NCBI GenBank assembly: GCA_036504055.1
Contig: DASXVU010000012.1
Location: 1 to 64,000, forward strand
From: Methanomassiliicoccales archaeon
GTDB lineage: Archaea > Thermoplasmatota > Thermoplasmata > Methanomassiliicoccales > UBA472
Direction: 5' to 3'
Length of the DNA: 64,000 nucleotides
This document shows, in pieces, positions 17,533 to 26,584 of this stretch. The notes beneath the pieces were generated by a model. That model had not been told where the DNA came from and made no database searches. It worked only from the letters and a program-made list of their open reading frames with translations. Position 1 is the first letter of the stretch. Every line of letters starts with the position of its first letter. The translations under genes and the position numbers were made by a program.

Positions 17533-18645
17533 ATGCGTATCCTAGTGGTCACCAAGTATTATCATCCAGTCATCGGCGGAGTGGAGACCCTGGTCCGCAC
17601 GCTGGCTGAACGTCACGTTCTCGCAGGACACCAATGCACCGTGGTATGCATGGACCATTCCAAGGACTCTGACGAGATCATAAACGGCGTGCATGTCATA
17701 CGTTTCCATAGGCAGGGTCTCGCCTGCACCGGTATCCACCTCGGGATAAGGGATTGGCTGATCTCGAACGCCACACCGGACCAATTCGATATCGTGAACA
17801 TTCATAACTTCCATTCGCCACAGGCATTGATGGCTGCTTTCTACTGCCGTGAGCAGGGGCTTCCGTTCGTGTTCACCACGCATTATCACGGACACGGACA
17901 GAACAGGAAACGCGATCTCCTTTTCCGGGTCTATCGCATCTATGGGGCCAACATCTACCGTTGGTCCGAAAAGAATATCTGCGTTTCGAACTTCGAGAAG
18001 GAGCTGGTCCAGAACGATTTCCACCTGCCGGACAGCAGCATCGTCATAGTGCCCAACGGTGGCCGGGATTACCGGAAAGTGGACGTGCCTAGGGAGGGTT
18101 CGATACTCTACGTGGGAAGGCTGGTGAAATACAAGGGAGTGGATCACATACTGTCGGCGATGTCCCTGCTCAAAGGTCAGGGAAAGACCGTTCAGTTAAG
18201 GGTCGTCGGAACCGGACCGGAGAAGGAATCGCTTCTCAGGATGGCCGAAGAGACCGGACTGACTGGACAGATCGTGTGGTTGGAGGGCATAAGCGAAGAA
18301 CAGCTGAATGCGGAGTACCACAGGGCCGGTGTCCTGATCCTCCTGTCAACCCTGGAGGCCTACGGTCTGGTAATAGCGGAGGCGTTGAAGTCCGGGACGC
18401 CCTGCATTGTGGCCAAGACGTCAGCCCTCACCGAGTTCACATCCGAACCGGGATGTCTGGGGGTGGAATATCCCCCGGACGCGAAAGAGGTCGCAGCGCT
18501 CATAGAGAAGGCACTGCAAGGGGACATAAAGGTCGGCCCCCTCAGCGACAAACTGATCTCCTGGCAACAGGTGTCGGATCGATACCTCGACATCTACGGC
18601 GAGGCCATTGACGGGTTCCATTCACGGACCGGCAACGCTCAGTGA
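17533..18645 (+). CDS. GT4-family glycosyltransferase
   Basis: 370 residues from the ATG at 17533, which has a GAGGAG Shine-Dalgarno 5-10 bases ahead; a TTG 12 bases upstream is possible. The GT-B fold is clear. The N-terminal loop is YYHPVIGGVETLVRTLAE. The donor-domain motif is ILYVGRLVKYKGVDHILSAM, and the EX7E region is LLSTLEAYGLVIAEALKSGTPCI. It transfers a sugar from an NDP-sugar at the cytoplasmic membrane face. Following rfbH directly, it may add the CDP-activated dideoxy sugar, which is inference. Confidence 0.85.
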   Translation: MRILVVTKYYHPVIGGVETLVRTLAERHVLAGHQCTVVCMDHSKDSDEIINGVHVIRFHRQGLACTGIHLGIRDWLISNATPDQFDIVNIHNFHSPQALMAAFYCREQGLPFVFTTHYHGHGQNRKRDLLFRVYRIYGANIYRWSEKNICVSNFEKELVQNDFHLPDSSIVIVPNGGRDYRKVDVPREGSILYVGRLVKYKGVDHILSAMSLLKGQGKTVQLRVVGTGPEKESLLRMAEETGLTGQIVWLEGISEEQLNAEYHRAGVLILLSTLEAYGLVIAEALKSGTPCIVAKTSALTEFTSEPGCLGVEYPPDAKEVAALIEKALQGDIKVGPLSDKLISWQQVSDRYLDIYGEAIDGFHSRTGNAQ

Positions 18646-18686
18646 CCTGATGGCGCGGTATCCGATCCGGTCCTTTTCATTTGTCC

Positions 18687-19472
18687 TCAGAGCCCGAGTT
18701 CCTCCGCTGCCTCGATCGCCCTCTGTGCTGAATCACGACCCAACGATCTTACGACATCCTCCCGTTTGTCTAGAATATCCCGGACAAGGACCATGTCCTT
18801 CTCCAGTAGCGTCCTGATCTCCGATCTCTTCAGGTCAAGCATGGTTACTGGGAAGAGATGATACCGTTCGATTAGCTCTTCCAGGCCTCCCTTTTCCGGT
18901 TGTCTCCATCCGATCAGTTTCATGCAGACGCAGTCTGCATACTTCACCACATCGCTGGAGAATCTCGTGTTTGTGACCAGGAAGGGGCACTGCAGATCAC
19001 TGGAACCGTCAACGTCCAGGAACCTGCCGTAGGTGTATAATGCGGTCTGGATGCTGCATTTCAGTGACAGAGAGTTATGGAACTTGCATTCCACCATGAA
19101 ACGCTGATGGTCCTTCTCCATCATGACATCGATCTCGTGGGTCACGCACCTGCCCTGGATCGTTTCCCGCACCCTTGCCTCGTAGCCCATCGCCTGGAAG
19201 AGCCTGAATATCAATGTCTCGAAGTTGCGCCCGTCCGGCCCCAGGGCAAGGATGGCCTTCTTCAGCCCAAACCGGGCCGCGGTGCGGGCGTTAAGCATGG
19301 TCCGGATATGGCGATAGACCTCCTCCGTAGTGATGCCATCGTAGAGCCTGGGCAACAACCGGTCGATGATGTCCTCGGCCTCATCGGACGAGGCACCGGC
19401 CCTCAATACCGCAACCTTGGTCTTGGAACGATCGAACTCTTCGATTTGACCGGATCGTTTCGTTACCTTCAC
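18687..19472 (-). CDS. ATP-cone domain fused to a PD-(D/E)XK nuclease-like domain
   Basis: 261 residues. Residues 1-85 form an ATP-cone (KVTKRSGQIEEFDRSK ... ARTAARFGLKKAI), the nucleotide-sensing module known from ribonucleotide reductases and NrdR. Residues ~95-200 look like a restriction-endonuclease-like fold: a conserved Asp in THEIDVMMEK and E-x-K in FMVECKFHN, as in Mrr-type nucleases. The C-terminus is a helical tail. The combination suggests a nucleotide-controlled nuclease, perhaps for defence or DNA repair. It runs opposite to its neighbours. The architecture occurs in other archaea to my knowledge, but its function is not established. Confidence 0.65.
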   Translation of the reverse strand: MKVTKRSGQIEEFDRSKTKVAVLRAGASSDEAEDIIDRLLPRLYDGITTEEVYRHIRTMLNARTAARFGLKKAILALGPDGRNFETLIFRLFQAMGYEARVRETIQGRCVTHEIDVMMEKDHQRFMVECKFHNSLSLKCSIQTALYTYGRFLDVDGSSDLQCPFLVTNTRFSSDVVKYADCVCMKLIGWRQPEKGGLEELIERYHLFPVTMLDLKRSEIRTLLEKDMVLVRDILDKREDVVRSLGRDSAQRAIEAAEELGL

Positions 19473-19666
19473 ACGCTCACCGAAAGATACGGAGCGATGG
19501 CCCGGGATAAATCAGTATTCCCGATTCGATGGACGTATGTCCCTGGCTGCGGGACCATGTAATTCCCTGGAGCTGTTCATGATCATATACTATCCTGTGT
19601 CTGAATATGTTTAGGCTGCCTCCCTTTGTCCGTTGATTAATAATATCCAATTCGGTATCCCGACCG

Positions 19667-20947
19667 TTGCAACGTCCAGAGGTATTCGGTGAAATGGCCA
19701 GGCCGGCCCTGATGATGGCAGTGGCCACACTGATCGGCGGAGGATGCGATTATCTCTTCCAATACTTCATGAGCGGAACGATGACGCCGGCCAACTTCTC
19801 CGAACTTTCGGCTCTTCTGTCCATGTTCTACCTGGCGATAGCGCCGGCGCAGGTCATGAGCACCTTCCTGGTGAAACAGACCTCACGCCTTAATGTCCAA
19901 GGCAGGAAGAATGAGATCGCCTGGCTGATCCGAAAGACGATCCTCTATGGGACGATGACCGGGGTCGCTATCGCGGTTGGTATGTTTCTCCTTCTGCCTG
20001 AGATATCAAGTTTCATCTACCTGTCGTCGACGTTCCCGGTTTTCTTGCTCATGGCCGGTGTGATCATCTCGTTGATATCGCCGGTCGGATATGGCACCAG
20101 CCAGGGGCTGGAACGGTTCCGGCTCAATGCGCTCTACGGCATTACCGGGCCGATCACAAAGCTCGGGATCGGCATCGTCCTGGTCTTCGTCGGGTACGGT
20201 ATCATGGGCGCGCTCGGGGGAGTGCTCATCGGTCTGATCCTGGCTTTGACCGCGGCTTTGTATTCTATCCGGGACCTCTTCAGGTTCGAGCCGCTGCCGA
20301 TACCCCATCCAGAGCTGACTAAGATGCGTGGGTCGCTCCTGCATGTGATAGTGGCGGTCACCTGTCTGACCATCATGGTGAACGTGGACATCATATTAGC
20401 AAGGCAATACCTCGACCAGAACACGGCCGGGCTGTATGCGGTGTGCTCTCTGCTCGGCAAGATCATACTGTTCCTTCCATCATCGATCAACATCGTGATC
20501 TACCCGAAATTGGCCGCCGCCCATGCCAAGAGATCCGGTACGGTGGGCATGATGCGCCTATCCGTCCTGATCGCACTGGCGGTGACCGGCGTCGTGGTCG
20601 CATCCTACTTCCTGTTCCCGAACGAGATCCTTCGGCTGCTGTATGGAGGGGACAAATACATCGGTGCCGCGGCTGGATTGGGCATCCTTGGACTGGCCAT
20701 GGCCCTTCTGGGCATCGCGAATCTGTTCATGAACTATGGTCTAGCGATCGATTCACGGGTTTACTTGGCCATCATGGTCTTCTTCACGGCATTGCAGGTC
20801 GCACTGATAGTGATGTTCCATGATTCCCTGGTCACCATCGCCCTGGACATGCTTGTGGCCTTCGGCGGGACCACTGTCGCAAGCTGGGCATATATGGAGA
20901 TTGGATCGAATGGGAAGATCGGTCAGGGTCGTGCAGGTGTTCGATGA
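19667..20947 (+). CDS. Polysaccharide/oligosaccharide flippase (Wzx-like, MATE-fold), paralog 1
   Basis: 426 residues with about 12-14 hydrophobic helices and the Polysacc_synt layout. The N-terminal helix is ALMMAVATLIGGGCDYLFQYF and the domain repeat holds MVNVDIILARQYLDQNTAGLYAVCSLLGK. It would flip lipid-linked glycans across the membrane. The TTG at 19667 is taken as start because a TATA-like ATTAATAAT lies at 19636-19644, 27 bases earlier, which fits a leaderless transcript; an ATG at 19694 is the alternative. A second flippase at 22.2-23.5 kb aligns with it over its length. Confidence 0.8.
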   Translation: MQRPEVFGEMARPALMMAVATLIGGGCDYLFQYFMSGTMTPANFSELSALLSMFYLAIAPAQVMSTFLVKQTSRLNVQGRKNEIAWLIRKTILYGTMTGVAIAVGMFLLLPEISSFIYLSSTFPVFLLMAGVIISLISPVGYGTSQGLERFRLNALYGITGPITKLGIGIVLVFVGYGIMGALGGVLIGLILALTAALYSIRDLFRFEPLPIPHPELTKMRGSLLHVIVAVTCLTIMVNVDIILARQYLDQNTAGLYAVCSLLGKIILFLPSSINIVIYPKLAAAHAKRSGTVGMMRLSVLIALAVTGVVVASYFLFPNEILRLLYGGDKYIGAAAGLGILGLAMALLGIANLFMNYGLAIDSRVYLAIMVFFTALQVALIVMFHDSLVTIALDMLVAFGGTTVASWAYMEIGSNGKIGQGRAGVR

Positions 20948-20989
20948 GGCCTCGACAAAATGCTTTCAACTCAACGGCCATTAATATGA

Positions 20990-22072
20990 TCAAGAACTAG
21001 CCGTTTGGTCGCCGTTCGTTCGGAGTCCTGAATACACGGCGATCGTCTTCTTTGCCCTCGATTGCTCCGAGAAAGTGCTGGCGTATTCCATCGCCTTTTT
21101 CTTATCGTAATGCAGGTCGCCCCTAAGATAGTCCATGACCTTCGTGGCCATATCCTGAGGCGAAGCGCATTTGATGGCGAATCGTACCACCTCCTCCGGT
21201 ATCATGGCATTCTGGAGGATGAAGACGGGAACGCCACATCTCTGTGCCTCGAGGATCCCTAGGCCAAATCCCTCATGTAGCGATGGATAGAGCATTGCCG
21301 TCAGTTCATTATATTCCTCGACGATCTGGCGATCAGGCACCTCACCCTTGAAGATAATTTGTCCAGTCAGGTCTGGGTTTGCAGACATGAGATCAGTGAT
21401 CGGAGCCACGGGCCCGACCCCGCAGATCTTCATTTTCACATCATCGAAGCCCGGGCTCTCATGGATGGTTCTTAGGACTTGGAATAGGGCCGGTAGGTTC
21501 TTCCTGGCGGTGAATGGACCGATATATCCTATTAGTCTATTCTGCCGCAGTGATCCGTTTTCCGCGAACCGATCGGATATGGCCTGGGGGACGACGACTA
21601 TCTTGTCATCTTCAGTTCCGTAGCGGTCTACCAGTTCCTTCTTTGTTTGCTCCGAGATGCAAATGATCCTGTCGGAATAGCTCACCGCGATATCCGTGCA
21701 GCAGCGCCAAAAGAGATTGTAGATCGTATTGACCTTCAGGACACTTCCTCTGTTCAGCTCGAACTTCTCGATATGGTGTATGGTGACGATCTTCTTTCCT
21801 CTGATGAATGGAAAGATCAATGCCTGCGATTCGGATATGGCATGAAAGATCGTGGTTTTGGAACGTCTTCGGAAGATGTTCGATATCGGATATAGCAGAT
21901 CGTACAGGATAGGCGAGATCCGCGGGTCGTCCACGAATCGCGGGTCCTTAGGTGCCAGCACATCGAAGTCGATCCCATCCTTCCTGAATCTTTCGATTAA
22001 ACCGATGGCATAGGCGTCGAATCCGTTCCGGACCTCATCCGGATAGGTTCTGATCAACAGGACGATCTTCAT
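20990..22072 (-). CDS. GT4-family glycosyltransferase
   Basis: 360 residues. It opens IVLLIRTYPDEVRNGFDAYAIGLIERF, a GT-B start. Donor-domain motifs are RLIGYIGPFTARKNLPALFQVL and MLYPSLHEGFGLGILEAQRCGVPVF with the conserved EX7E glutamates. It lies on the minus strand between the two flippase genes, sharing a 164-base region with the second one. A mannosyl- or glucosyltransferase is likely, but the sugar cannot be stated. Confidence 0.85.
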   Translation of the reverse strand: MKIVLLIRTYPDEVRNGFDAYAIGLIERFRKDGIDFDVLAPKDPRFVDDPRISPILYDLLYPISNIFRRRSKTTIFHAISESQALIFPFIRGKKIVTIHHIEKFELNRGSVLKVNTIYNLFWRCCTDIAVSYSDRIICISEQTKKELVDRYGTEDDKIVVVPQAISDRFAENGSLRQNRLIGYIGPFTARKNLPALFQVLRTIHESPGFDDVKMKICGVGPVAPITDLMSANPDLTGQIIFKGEVPDRQIVEEYNELTAMLYPSLHEGFGLGILEAQRCGVPVFILQNAMIPEEVVRFAIKCASPQDMATKVMDYLRGDLHYDKKKAMEYASTFSEQSRAKKTIAVYSGLRTNGDQTASS

Positions 22073-22236
22073 GGGTGCCAGCTACTTTCAGGATAAGGAC
22101 TCAGGGTTCCTTGCAACTATCAGGACATATGTATTTAGGATTTTGTCAGGTCTTTTGCCAGCAACCATGCGCCCCAATAGAATCACATCCCGGGAAAGAA
22201 CAAACTTATAAAATCGTTACAGACATAGACCGAGCA

Positions 22237-23505
22237 TTGTCCTGGAAGCCTTCTGGTAGCGGATTCGCCAAATCGACGATGATATTGTTCGCGGTCACGG
22301 TCATCGGTGGTATCGGCAATTACCTGTACCAGGTGTTCATGCTGAAGTCCCTGACGGTGGAAGAATACGCCGAGCTGGCCGCCGTTCTCTCCCTGTTCTA
22401 TATCGTGACGATGCCGAACCAGACCGTGGCAACGATGCTTACGAGGTACTCGTCCAAGTTCATCGCCGAGGGACGCTCGGCGCAGATCTCTTGGCTCTTC
22501 CGCCGTTCGATCTGGATATCACTCGCGGTCAGTTTGGTCATGGTGGCCATCCTTTATGTCACGAGCCCGTGGCTGGTCAGCTATCTGGCTCTCACTTCGG
22601 ACCTGCCGCTGATGATCATTCTAACTGGCCTGATCATCTCCATGATGACGCAGGTAGGGTTCGGTCTAGGTCAGGGGCTGCAACGGTTCAATCTGATCTC
22701 CCTCCACACGCTCGTCTGGCCGATAGGCAAGCTATTTTTCGGCATCGTCCTGGTCGTTGTAGGATACGGTGTGGCCGGCGCGATAGGAGGGGTGATGGTC
22801 GGGATGGCATTCGGCATGACGATTCTTTTGATCGGGGTAAGGGACCATCTTTCCCAGCCAGGTGCCCCGATCACCAAGGAAGAGTCTCACTCAATAATGG
22901 TCTACCTATTCCCCGTGCTGGTGGCTGTAATGTGCTATGGCGTGTTGACGAATGTCGACATCTTCCTGGCCAATCACTATCTGGACAAAGGTCAGGCCGG
23001 TATCTACTCGACCGTTTCGACGTTGGCCAAGATCATCCTGTTCCTGCCTGGTGCCATCGGCACGGTCATGTTCCCGAAGATAACGCACGCCCACACGCGG
23101 AAGGAGGACACGGTGAAGATCATGAGGCGGTCCATATTCTGGAACATCGTGCTCTCCGGGTTGGCGGCATTAGCCTTCATCCTTTTGCCAGACATCATCC
23201 TCCGACTGCTCTCGAGCGTTTCTGTAGATAGCTTCTCCATCGCCGAACAGTCATTGCAGGTCCTGGGCATCTCCATGTTGTTCTTCGGACTGGCGAGCCT
23301 CTTCATGAACTACGGGCTGGCGACGAACAGACACCAGTACATCGCGGTGATCCTTTCATTCACGCTGGTCGAGGTCGTCCTGTTGATGCTCTTCCATTCC
23401 TCGCCGGTGGAGATCGCCTACGACATGCTCATCGTCAGCCTGTCCATGTGTCTGATCTCCTACGTCTACATGGAGTTCAAATTCCACACCGAGACCACTT
23501 ACTGA
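22237..23505 (+). CDS. Polysaccharide/oligosaccharide flippase (Wzx-like, MATE-fold), paralog 2
   Basis: 422 residues from the TTG at 22237. The open frame reaches back to a GTG at 22075, but those 54 residues do not match the paralog. A TATA-like TTATAAAAT at 22206-22214 lies 27 bases before the TTG, so a leaderless start fits. About 12-14 hydrophobic helices. MTNVDIF-type text (GVLTNVDIFLANHYLDKGQAGIYSTVSTLAK) parallels the first flippase almost position by position. It would export a lipid-linked glycan, perhaps a different repeat unit. Confidence 0.8.
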   Translation: MSWKPSGSGFAKSTMILFAVTVIGGIGNYLYQVFMLKSLTVEEYAELAAVLSLFYIVTMPNQTVATMLTRYSSKFIAEGRSAQISWLFRRSIWISLAVSLVMVAILYVTSPWLVSYLALTSDLPLMIILTGLIISMMTQVGFGLGQGLQRFNLISLHTLVWPIGKLFFGIVLVVVGYGVAGAIGGVMVGMAFGMTILLIGVRDHLSQPGAPITKEESHSIMVYLFPVLVAVMCYGVLTNVDIFLANHYLDKGQAGIYSTVSTLAKIILFLPGAIGTVMFPKITHAHTRKEDTVKIMRRSIFWNIVLSGLAALAFILLPDIILRLLSSVSVDSFSIAEQSLQVLGISMLFFGLASLFMNYGLATNRHQYIAVILSFTLVEVVLLMLFHSSPVEIAYDMLIVSLSMCLISYVYMEFKFHTETTY

Positions 23506-23753
23506 GGGAAATGGAAAGAGAGCTAAAGATGCTCTTTTCGGGTCATCATATCCTTAACATGCGGAATCGGCACGACTCTGTTCGGATCCGATTCCGTTCG
23601 AATCGAGAATTGAACGAGATGATAAGGGAATGAAATATTGTTTATCCCTGGATGCTGGAAGGGCAATCGCTTTCTCTTCTTTTGATTTCTATATAGACCA
23701 ATGGGTACCTACCGATTGCCATTTCTAAGAATATCGATGGTTGATTGAATGGT
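23506..23753. other. Intergenic region, nothing recognised
   Basis: About 250 bases between the flippase and the terminator of the winged-helix gene. It carries short AT-rich runs but no coding frame, hairpin of note or clear promoter that I can tie to a gene. Confidence 0.35.
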
Positions 23754-23788
23754 AAAAAAATCGGCCATCCCTAAAAAGGACGGGCCGG
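23754..23788 (-). terminator. Hairpin and T-tract after the winged-helix gene
   Basis: In the minus-strand transcript CGGCC (23787-23783) can pair with GGCCG (23766-23762), with partial pairing inside. A run of seven T residues follows (A-run at 23754-23760). This lies 8 bases after the stop at 23796. Confidence 0.55.
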
Positions 23789-23795
23789 TGACGCT

Positions 23796-24350
23796 TTACT
23801 CCGTGGCCCCGACGTTCTTGACCGGGTTCATGTAACCGCGGAAACGAGGTTCTATGTATTCCTCACCGATCGTCAGGTCCAATGGATTGACCAACAAGGA
23901 GAATGCAGTGTTGGTCGGCTCGGTGTTCAGCTCACGCCTGAAGGACTCACGCTGGTTGTTCTTCCAGGTGACGGTCATCAGGATGACTCCGTTCTTTAGC
24001 TCCAGGTTCAATGACTTGAGGATCGAGGTATAGGTCGATGCCTTACCCCTCCCAGACGTTCGCGAGACCCCTACCTTGGACATCAGCCCGAACGACTCCA
24101 TCTGATAGACCAGCTTATAGCATGTCGCAATTGGCAGATTGATCGACGGCGCCATTTCGCTCACCGTCAAACTTCTTCTCGATGTCGCTCCCAGTATGAA
24201 CAGCACTACCGGATCGATAATAAAATGGGCCACAGCTGTCTTGTCCTGCTTGCTCAGGCGACTGATTGCGTCCAGAATCGCGCTGTCCATGTCCAATTCG
24301 TATGTATCCCCCACCAAACTTAACCCCCGTACCGTAATAATGGTGTGCAA
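23796..24350 (-). CDS. Winged-helix (ArsR-like) transcriptional regulator
   Basis: Up to 184 residues. The helix-turn-helix lies around residues 45-95 (FILGATSRRSLTVSEMAPSINLPIATCYKLVYQMESFGLMSK), typical of ArsR/TrmB-like archaeal regulators that respond to cell type or stress. The C-terminal ~85 residues are beta-rich and end MNPVKNVGATE. The first candidate start is a TTG at 24350; an in-frame ATG at about residue 21 (MDSAILDAISR) is equally plausible. It stands alone, ends in its own terminator and is next to sufB, but I see no evidence that it controls it. Confidence 0.65.
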   Translation of the reverse strand: MHTIITVRGLSLVGDTYELDMDSAILDAISRLSKQDKTAVAHFIIDPVVLFILGATSRRSLTVSEMAPSINLPIATCYKLVYQMESFGLMSKVGVSRTSGRGKASTYTSILKSLNLELKNGVILMTVTWKNNQRESFRRELNTEPTNTAFSLLVNPLDLTIGEEYIEPRFRGYMNPVKNVGATE

Positions 24351-24426
24351 AATAAAGCTTTTGAAAGACTATCGGGTTCCGAGCATCTTGAGCCCCGTTT
24401 CACGTCAACTAGCGTACGCAAATCGT

Positions 24427-24458
24427 AAAAAAAGAGTGAAAGGGGAGGATCGTCCTCC
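24427..24458 (-). terminator. Hairpin and T-tract after the suf operon
   Basis: GGAGGA (24444-24449), TCG and TCCTCC (24453-24458) form a perfect 6-bp hairpin. In the minus-strand transcript it is followed by a run of seven T residues (24433-24427). It lies 5 bases after the sufB stop. Confidence 0.55.
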
Positions 24459-24462
24459 GTCC

Positions 24463-25680
24463 TTACATCTTGCCTAGGTCCGCCTGCTGCATAGTGGCAT
24501 CGATCTCCGCCTTGAGCTGCTCCGGCAGACCCATGATGCTGACGTCCAGGAATCCTCTTACGATCATTCCCACCGCCTCATCCTCGGATAGGCCGCGGGA
24601 CATGAGGTACTCGACCTGGTCCTGGGCGATCTTACCGACGGCCGCCTCGTGGGTCATCTCCACGTCAGGGACGTACGCCTCGAGCTCTGGAATCGCGATC
24701 TGGATGCCTTTGTTAAGTATCAGTCCCTTGCATTCCAGGTGCGCCTTGATGCCGGGGGCCTTTCCGATCAGCTGTCCCCTCGAGATTATCTTGCCTCCGG
24801 TCGATACGGTCCTGGAAACGATCTCGCATCTGGTGTTGGGCGCATTCATTAGCGCTCTTCCGCCCAGGTCCAATTCGCTGCCCGGATGTCCGATGGCGAC
24901 GGTACTGAACCTTGCCACCGATCCCGCCCCGTCCATGCGCGTTGTGGGATAGGCCTGGATGGTCCCGACCGGCCTTAGCGCGACATAGTTGGAGATATAG
25001 GTCGAGTTCTCCTCCTGCAGCACCACCGTCCTTGGACGGACGCCCATCGTCTCTGACCAGTTATGGATCATGGTGAAGGTCAGCTTGGCCCCTTTCTTGA
25101 TGTAGAATTCGGAGATTCCCAGATGCAGCGCCCTTTCCACGCCATGGCTGGTGGAACATCCGGTGAGGACCTCCAGTTCTGCCCCTTCCTCGATGATGAT
25201 TATGTTGTGGACGGTTTGGGCCGCATCCTTGCTCTTTACCATCAGGCAGGTCTGCACCGGCAGCTGGACCTTGTGCCCGGCCAAAGCCCGTATGAAATAA
25301 CCGTCTGCCTCTTCCAGGTATGTTCTGGCGGTGTACTTGTCCGCGTCGACCGCCACCGCCTTCCAGCTGTAGTCCTTGAGCCAGTCGTGGTTCTTCAACG
25401 CCTGCTGGACCGATGAGACCTCCACCCCGGTCCCCTGGATGGATTCATGGACCACGGTATTGTCCATGAGTACGAACGAACCCGAGCGCCCCTCCCCGCT
25501 GGGCATGACGCCTGCGTTCAGCAATGTCCGGCGGTCGGATTCGCTCAGGGACTCGAGAGACTCAGCCATGGGCATGTCACGCCTGGCCTCCTTGAACTTG
25601 TCCAATTCTATGTCCGATCCGAACGTCGCCTTCTTTCCTTTGGCCTCTTCCGCTTTCTTCTTCAGTGTCTCAGTGGCCAT
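24463..25680 (-). CDS. sufB: SufB/SufD-family Fe-S cluster assembly scaffold (archaeal minimal SUF)
   Basis: 405 residues from the ATG at 25680 (MATETLKKKAEE), 2 bases after the sufC stop; a longer frame exists but would run into sufC. The C-terminal beta-helix core has the SufBD motifs (GRALMNAPNTRCEIVSR ... KAHLECKGLILNKGIQIAIPELEAYVPDVEMTHEAAVGKI), with the conserved Cys, Glu and His region of SufB. With SufC it forms an ATP-driven scaffold that builds Fe-S clusters. The two-gene set matches the minimal SUF (SMS-type) system described for methanogens. F430 and Hdr enzymes in this organism need many clusters. Confidence 0.88.
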   Translation of the reverse strand: MATETLKKKAEEAKGKKATFGSDIELDKFKEARRDMPMAESLESLSESDRRTLLNAGVMPSGEGRSGSFVLMDNTVVHESIQGTGVEVSSVQQALKNHDWLKDYSWKAVAVDADKYTARTYLEEADGYFIRALAGHKVQLPVQTCLMVKSKDAAQTVHNIIIIEEGAELEVLTGCSTSHGVERALHLGISEFYIKKGAKLTFTMIHNWSETMGVRPRTVVLQEENSTYISNYVALRPVGTIQAYPTTRMDGAGSVARFSTVAIGHPGSELDLGGRALMNAPNTRCEIVSRTVSTGGKIISRGQLIGKAPGIKAHLECKGLILNKGIQIAIPELEAYVPDVEMTHEAAVGKIAQDQVEYLMSRGLSEDEAVGMIVRGFLDVSIMGLPEQLKAEIDATMQQADLGKM

Positions 25681-25682
25681 GT

Positions 25683-26459
25683 TCAAGCCTCCCTTGCCAT
25701 CTCCACGTTGGGCTTCTTCAGGTTCAGCTTGCAGCGTATGCATTCATCATAACCCATGCGTCTGATCTCCGAGAGCAGTTCCCTCGGGTTTCCGGAACAT
25801 GCCACCGTGCCCTTGCAGAGCACGAACCCGCGGTCCGCCTCGATGTAGTCCAGGATCGCCCCGGTGTGGGTGATGATGAGTGCCGCCCTTCCGCTCATGT
25901 CTCGCTTCCCGGCGCATCCCATCTTTCCATGCAACAGCTCATTGACCTTGGAGCCTACCTTCTGGATGGAAACGATGTCCACGCCCGATTCCGGCTCATC
26001 CAGCAGGAACAGGCAGGGGTTCTGAGCCTCCAGCTGCAGAAGTTCCGAACGCTTGATCTCGCCGCCCGAGAACCCGACGTTCACATCCCGGGCCAGGAAG
26101 GGTTGCATGTCCAAGTCCACCGCCAGCTTGTCTGGGTCGGAACGGCCGCGCCCCGTGACCTTGACCAGGTCCCTGAGGCGGACCCCTACCAGGTTCGGCG
26201 GGCGCTGCATCATCATGCCTATACCCTTCTGTGCCCTTTCTGAGACCGACAGTCCGGTTATGTCCTCTCCGTTGAGCTTGATCGAGCCCTGAGTGACCTT
26301 ATAGCCGCTGAATCCCATGATGGTCATCAGCAACGTTGATTTGCCCGAACCGTTCGGTCCGAACAAGACGTTCGTGTAACCGTCCATGACGCTAATGTTC
26401 AGGTCATGCAGCACTTCTTTGCCGCCGACCTCGACGCTCAGGTTCTCAATTTCCAGCAT
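25683..26459 (-). CDS. sufC: SufC-type ABC ATPase for Fe-S cluster assembly
   Basis: 258 residues. Walker A is GPNGSGKST, the signature is FSGGEIKRSELL and Walker B is CLFLLDEPESGVD, with the SufC-specific EPESGVD. H-loop in LIITHTG. The C-terminal tail YDECIRCKLNLKKP carries a C-x2-C pair, seen in archaeal forms. It is the ATPase partner of the downstream sufB. The upstream region, shared with an HdrA-like gene, contains a perfect 14-bp palindrome. Confidence 0.9.
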   Translation of the reverse strand: MLEIENLSVEVGGKEVLHDLNISVMDGYTNVLFGPNGSGKSTLLMTIMGFSGYKVTQGSIKLNGEDITGLSVSERAQKGIGMMMQRPPNLVGVRLRDLVKVTGRGRSDPDKLAVDLDMQPFLARDVNVGFSGGEIKRSELLQLEAQNPCLFLLDEPESGVDIVSIQKVGSKVNELLHGKMGCAGKRDMSGRAALIITHTGAILDYIEADRGFVLCKGTVACSGNPRELLSEIRRMGYDECIRCKLNLKKPNVEMAREA

Positions 26460-26511
26460 TTGGCTCGACCTGGGTGTCTGACCGAGTGCTAGTTATTTAC
26501 CGTTTACCCTG

Positions 26512-26525
26512 TTAACTATAGTTAA
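26512..26525. promoter_or_regulatory. 14-bp perfect palindrome in the suf/HdrA-like divergent promoter
   Basis: TTAACTATAGTTAA reads the same on both strands. It lies 53 bases before sufC and about 60 before the HdrA-like start. The TATA-like core could serve either strand. It is a good candidate operator for co-control of Fe-S assembly and the redox protein. Confidence 0.45.
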
Positions 26526-26584
26526 ATCGAACCTTCTGGTAACCCTTATGACGCATGACCTCCGTACCGGGACCAGGTGGTGTG

